Assembly (NCBI GenBank): GCA_013151975.1
Contig: JAADHG010000169.1
Span: 1-7,678, forward strand
Direction of reading: 5' to 3'
DNA from: Chlorobiota bacterium
Lineage (GTDB): Bacteria; Bacteroidota; Bacteroidia; Flavobacteriales; Flavobacteriaceae
Length of the DNA: 7,678 nucleotides
Every line of letters starts with the position of its first letter. Position 1 is the stretch's first letter. Below the pieces are notes generated by a model. It was not told the origin of the DNA and made no database searches. It saw nothing but the letters and a program-made list of their open reading frames with translations. Positions 5,212 through 7,678 of this stretch are shown here, piece by piece. The position numbers were made by a program, and so were the translations under genes.

Positions 5212-7593
5212 CTATACAGCGTATTTTTTCTTTCTATAGAAGTTAAAGATAAAGCCAAAAACTCCTAATAATACTAACGGTAACACAATGTTAATGAGCT
5301 GCCATTTTGTTTTTTGTGATGCAATTTTTTCTGAATCTAGAAATGCAATCGCTATTTCTTTTGAACGAATGTTTATAAGTCCGTCATCATCTAGCAGATA
5401 GTTTACAGCATTTAGTAAAAATTCTTTATTACCATAAGTTTGTCCGGTCCATTTATCAAACCCTAACTCTTGAGGACCTTTTCGGCCTACATCATTTTTT
5501 ATAACATCGCCGTCGGCAATCACAACCATTTTGGTTGCAGCACTTTTATTTTTTCCGTCTGAAAGTTTAAAGGGCTTAACTCTGTTATTATATACCGATG
5601 TAAACTCACCTTCTAATAATACAGCAAGTGTTTGATTACCATTGGTAAATGTAGTTCTATCGGGTTGTTTTGTAACAATATCTAAGCTTATTTCTCTTGG
5701 TGTCCCTAAAAGTTTTGATAATGGTGAACTTTGTAAAAGAATAGTTTTAGAAATAGTGTTTTTTAAAGTATCTATCTGATTTGCAAAATCAAATTTCACC
5801 AAATTAATATTGTTTACTATAGGATGATTATTTGCACCTGAAGCTAAAGGCGAATATTGCCATTGAATGGGTTGAAACTGTGCTTCACTCCCTTCGCCAA
5901 TCGCAAGTGTGATAGGAGCAGAGTAAAGATCGTTTACTAAAACAGGGTTGATTCTAACACCATATTTAAAGAAGAAATCGGTGAGATTTAAATCTCTTGC
6001 AGTAGCAAAACTTTTCCCAGCATCATTGTACAAACTGTCTTTATCAATAGCCACTTTATTAATTAACCACAAGCTTTTCCCACCATTCATAATAAATTGA
6101 TCGAGCACCAGTTTTTCTTGCTCTGAAAAGGCTTGCGTAGGTTTAGCGTTAATAATAAGGTCAAATGCCTCTAATTTATCAAGTGTCTGTTGTGCATTAC
6201 TAGCCACACTATCTAAGGTAAAAGGCGCAATAAAATAATAGTCACGAAGCGTTTTAACAAAGTCTGCAATGTATTTGTTTTCAAGTTGACCATTCCCTCT
6301 TAATACCGCTATTTTGCGTCGTTTAGGATACACCAATTTGCTAAAACCATCAGCAAAAACATATTCCAATTGTTGTACCGAATTGCTTACCATGTCTTTT
6401 GCCGAAGCACCTATCTTATTTTTTAATAGCGAAATTTTTACAGTTTCATTATTATAACTTGCTAAAGCCCATGGGAAAATAACTTCTTGGGTAGATTTTC
6501 CGTTTTCGTTAACACTTAATTGCAAAGGTGTTAAACCTCTTTGATTCAAACTTCTAATATTGGCATCACGAGAGTTATCGTCTTCTAAAGGATTGATAAA
6601 ATTAAAAGCGATATAAGGATTGTATGCCGAAAACTCTTCAAGCAGTTGCTTGGTTTCGGTTTGAAGGCGTCTAAATTCCGAAGGAAAATCACCTTCAAGA
6701 AACACATCAATAATAATAGGAGAATCTACATCTTTAATAATATCTAATACCGATTGGCTTAAGGTATAACGCTGGTCTTTAGTGAGGTCGAAGCGTTTAT
6801 AGATAGATTGTGTAAACACATTTATTACAAGCAATCCTACACCTAAAATTAGGATTTGTACAAGCTCTTTTTTACCTGCTTTCTTGGTATTAATACCATG
6901 TTTGGTCAGTAGTAAAAAGAAAAGTGTCACACTTAGAAAATACAGTATATCTCTGCTGTCAAGTACACCACGACTCATGCTTTTAAAATGAGAATTCATG
7001 CCTAATTGTTCTACAAATGTGCTAGATGTAAAATCAGCGATACTATCCAACCCAATAAAAAAGAATAGACAAATAAAAACAGCAATAATAAAGGCAACAA
7101 TTTGGTTGTCAGACACCGTTGAAGCAAATACGCCAATAGCAGTATATGCTGCTACTAAAAATAGTAAGCCAAAATAAGAACCCAATGTGCTTCCCATATC
7201 TAAATTACCAATGGGGTTGCCTAATTGATAAACAGTATAAACATATAATAGGGTTGGTATAAGTGCAATTATAATAAGAATAAACGCTGCTAAATATTTC
7301 CCTAGTACAATGTTGAAATGAGAAATAGGTTTGGTAAGTAAGAGCTCAATAGTGCCTTGCTTTTTTTCATCTGAAAAACTGCGCATGGTTATTGCAGGAA
7401 TAAGAAATAGAAATACCCAAGGCGCTAACATAAAAAACGGTGATACATCTGCAAAGCCGTAATCCAGAATATTAAATTCACCTTTAAACAGCCATAAGAA
7501 TAAGCCATTTACAATTAAAAATATAGCAACCACCAAATACCCAATTGGAGAAGCAAAAAACGAGTTTATTTCTTTTTTAAGGATGGCTAGCAT
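5212..7593 (-). CDS. gldFG: Fused GldF-GldG gliding-type ABC transporter protein
   Basis: One 793-residue chain combining two proteins that are separate in Flavobacterium johnsoniae. Residues 1-about 236 match GldF, an ABC-2 type permease: the start KEINSFFASPIGYLVVAIFL, the signature AITMRSFSDEKKQGTIELLLTKPIS (67-91) and six membrane segments (about 18-36, 51-70, 100-121, 137-160, 164-181, 216-230). From about 242 the chain reads as GldG: a membrane anchor (247-262), KRFDLTKDQRYTLS (266-279), the ABC-transporter auxiliary domain with DVFLEGDFPSEFRRLQ and ELLEEFSAYNPY, a long periplasmic part, and a C-terminal helix (about 766-786) followed by RKKKYAV. Total length is about the sum of the two single proteins, so nothing seems lost at the joint (KHGINTKKAGKK, 231-242). 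With the ATPase GldA, encoded elsewhere, the family forms an ABC transporter needed for gliding in F. johnsoniae; its cargo is unknown. The start lies one base after the previous gene's stop. Confidence 0.92.
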   Translation of the reverse strand: MLAILKKEINSFFASPIGYLVVAIFLIVNGLFLWLFKGEFNILDYGFADVSPFFMLAPWVFLFLIPAITMRSFSDEKKQGTIELLLTKPISHFNIVLGKYLAAFILIIIALIPTLLYVYTVYQLGNPIGNLDMGSTLGSYFGLLFLVAAYTAIGVFASTVSDNQIVAFIIAVFICLFFFIGLDSIADFTSSTFVEQLGMNSHFKSMSRGVLDSRDILYFLSVTLFFLLLTKHGINTKKAGKKELVQILILGVGLLVINVFTQSIYKRFDLTKDQRYTLSQSVLDIIKDVDSPIIIDVFLEGDFPSEFRRLQTETKQLLEEFSAYNPYIAFNFINPLEDDNSRDANIRSLNQRGLTPLQLSVNENGKSTQEVIFPWALASYNNETVKISLLKNKIGASAKDMVSNSVQQLEYVFADGFSKLVYPKRRKIAVLRGNGQLENKYIADFVKTLRDYYFIAPFTLDSVASNAQQTLDKLEAFDLIINAKPTQAFSEQEKLVLDQFIMNGGKSLWLINKVAIDKDSLYNDAGKSFATARDLNLTDFFFKYGVRINPVLVNDLYSAPITLAIGEGSEAQFQPIQWQYSPLASGANNHPIVNNINLVKFDFANQIDTLKNTISKTILLQSSPLSKLLGTPREISLDIVTKQPDRTTFTNGNQTLAVLLEGEFTSVYNNRVKPFKLSDGKNKSAATKMVVIADGDVIKNDVGRKGPQELGFDKWTGQTYGNKEFLLNAVNYLLDDDGLINIRSKEIAIAFLDSEKIASQKTKWQLINIVLPLVLLGVFGFIFNFYRKKKYAV

Positions 7594-7594
7594 A

Positions 7595-7678
7595 CTAATT
7601 ACTAATTTTTTTCCAAGTTTTATATGGCATAATTAATAATGTTTCTTTTTTCATATCAAAAACAGAAACGTACTTTTT
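7595..7678 (-). CDS. 3' end of an unidentified gene upstream of gldFG
   Basis: On the minus strand one frame is open from the window edge through 27 codons to a TAG at 7597-7595, ending ...MKKETLLIMPYKTWKKISN. The other two minus-strand frames close within 10 codons. The stop lies a single base before the gldFG ATG (7593), a spacing that suggests translational coupling, and no promoter or terminator fits between them. The fragment is too short to name a family. It reads like the end of a small soluble protein, with a hydrophobic strand and a basic tail. Confidence 0.6.
   Translation of the reverse strand, partial: KKYVSVFDMKKETLLIMPYKTWKKISN

Noticed and set aside
6860..6910. GldF-GldG junction as a sequencing frameshift
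   Set aside because: The frame runs smoothly with a short, sensible linker and neither half appears truncated; a sequencing error would more likely leave scrambled residues. Reads would be needed to exclude it completely.
1..7678. CRISPR arrays, insertion sequences, tRNA or rRNA genes
   Set aside because: No spaced direct repeats, transposase-like frames, terminal repeats, cloverleaf patterns or rRNA-like stretches were seen on either strand.

Overview
The window looks like a piece of a Bacteroidota genome, most likely a marine Flavobacteriaceae. It is strongly AT-rich and has short intergenic gaps. Shine-Dalgarno sites are essentially absent, and a TAnnTTTG-type -7 box lies ahead of one gene. 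A GldF/GldG gliding-type ABC transporter gene sits directly next to dnaN.

Left part (1-3050, + strand): the 3' four-fifths of an RND efflux permease enters from beyond the left edge. One base after its stop comes a small ferredoxin-fold protein that I read as PII-like. A 62-residue DUF2892/YgaP-type membrane protein follows 23 bases later. The three form one tight operon, probably preceded outside the window by the membrane-fusion partner and possibly the outer-membrane channel. Next comes a DUF4870-type membrane protein (3130-3468). Its leader has a perfect 13-bp inverted repeat and a tiny open frame ending 2 bases before the gene.

Middle (3469-4019): two hairpins lie side by side at the convergent junction. 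One is a REP-like palindrome and the other a strong bidirectional terminator. After them comes a minus-strand SnoaL/NTF2-like protein. A dnaN terminator separates that gene from dnaN.

Right part (4020-7678, minus strand): transcription runs from the right edge leftwards. The last 27 codons of an unidentified gene end one base before the start of a 793-residue protein. That protein joins the permease GldF and the auxiliary subunit GldG in one chain, and is followed by dnaN, the sliding clamp. A candidate promoter in the 73-base gldG-dnaN gap would let dnaN be transcribed on its own, and dnaN ends in a clear intrinsic terminator.

I found no mobile elements, CRISPR arrays, rRNA or tRNA genes. 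The items most worth a second look are the GldF-GldG fusion, the RND/PII-like/DUF2892 operon, and the structured leader of the DUF4870 gene. Nothing here clearly amounts to a new biological system.
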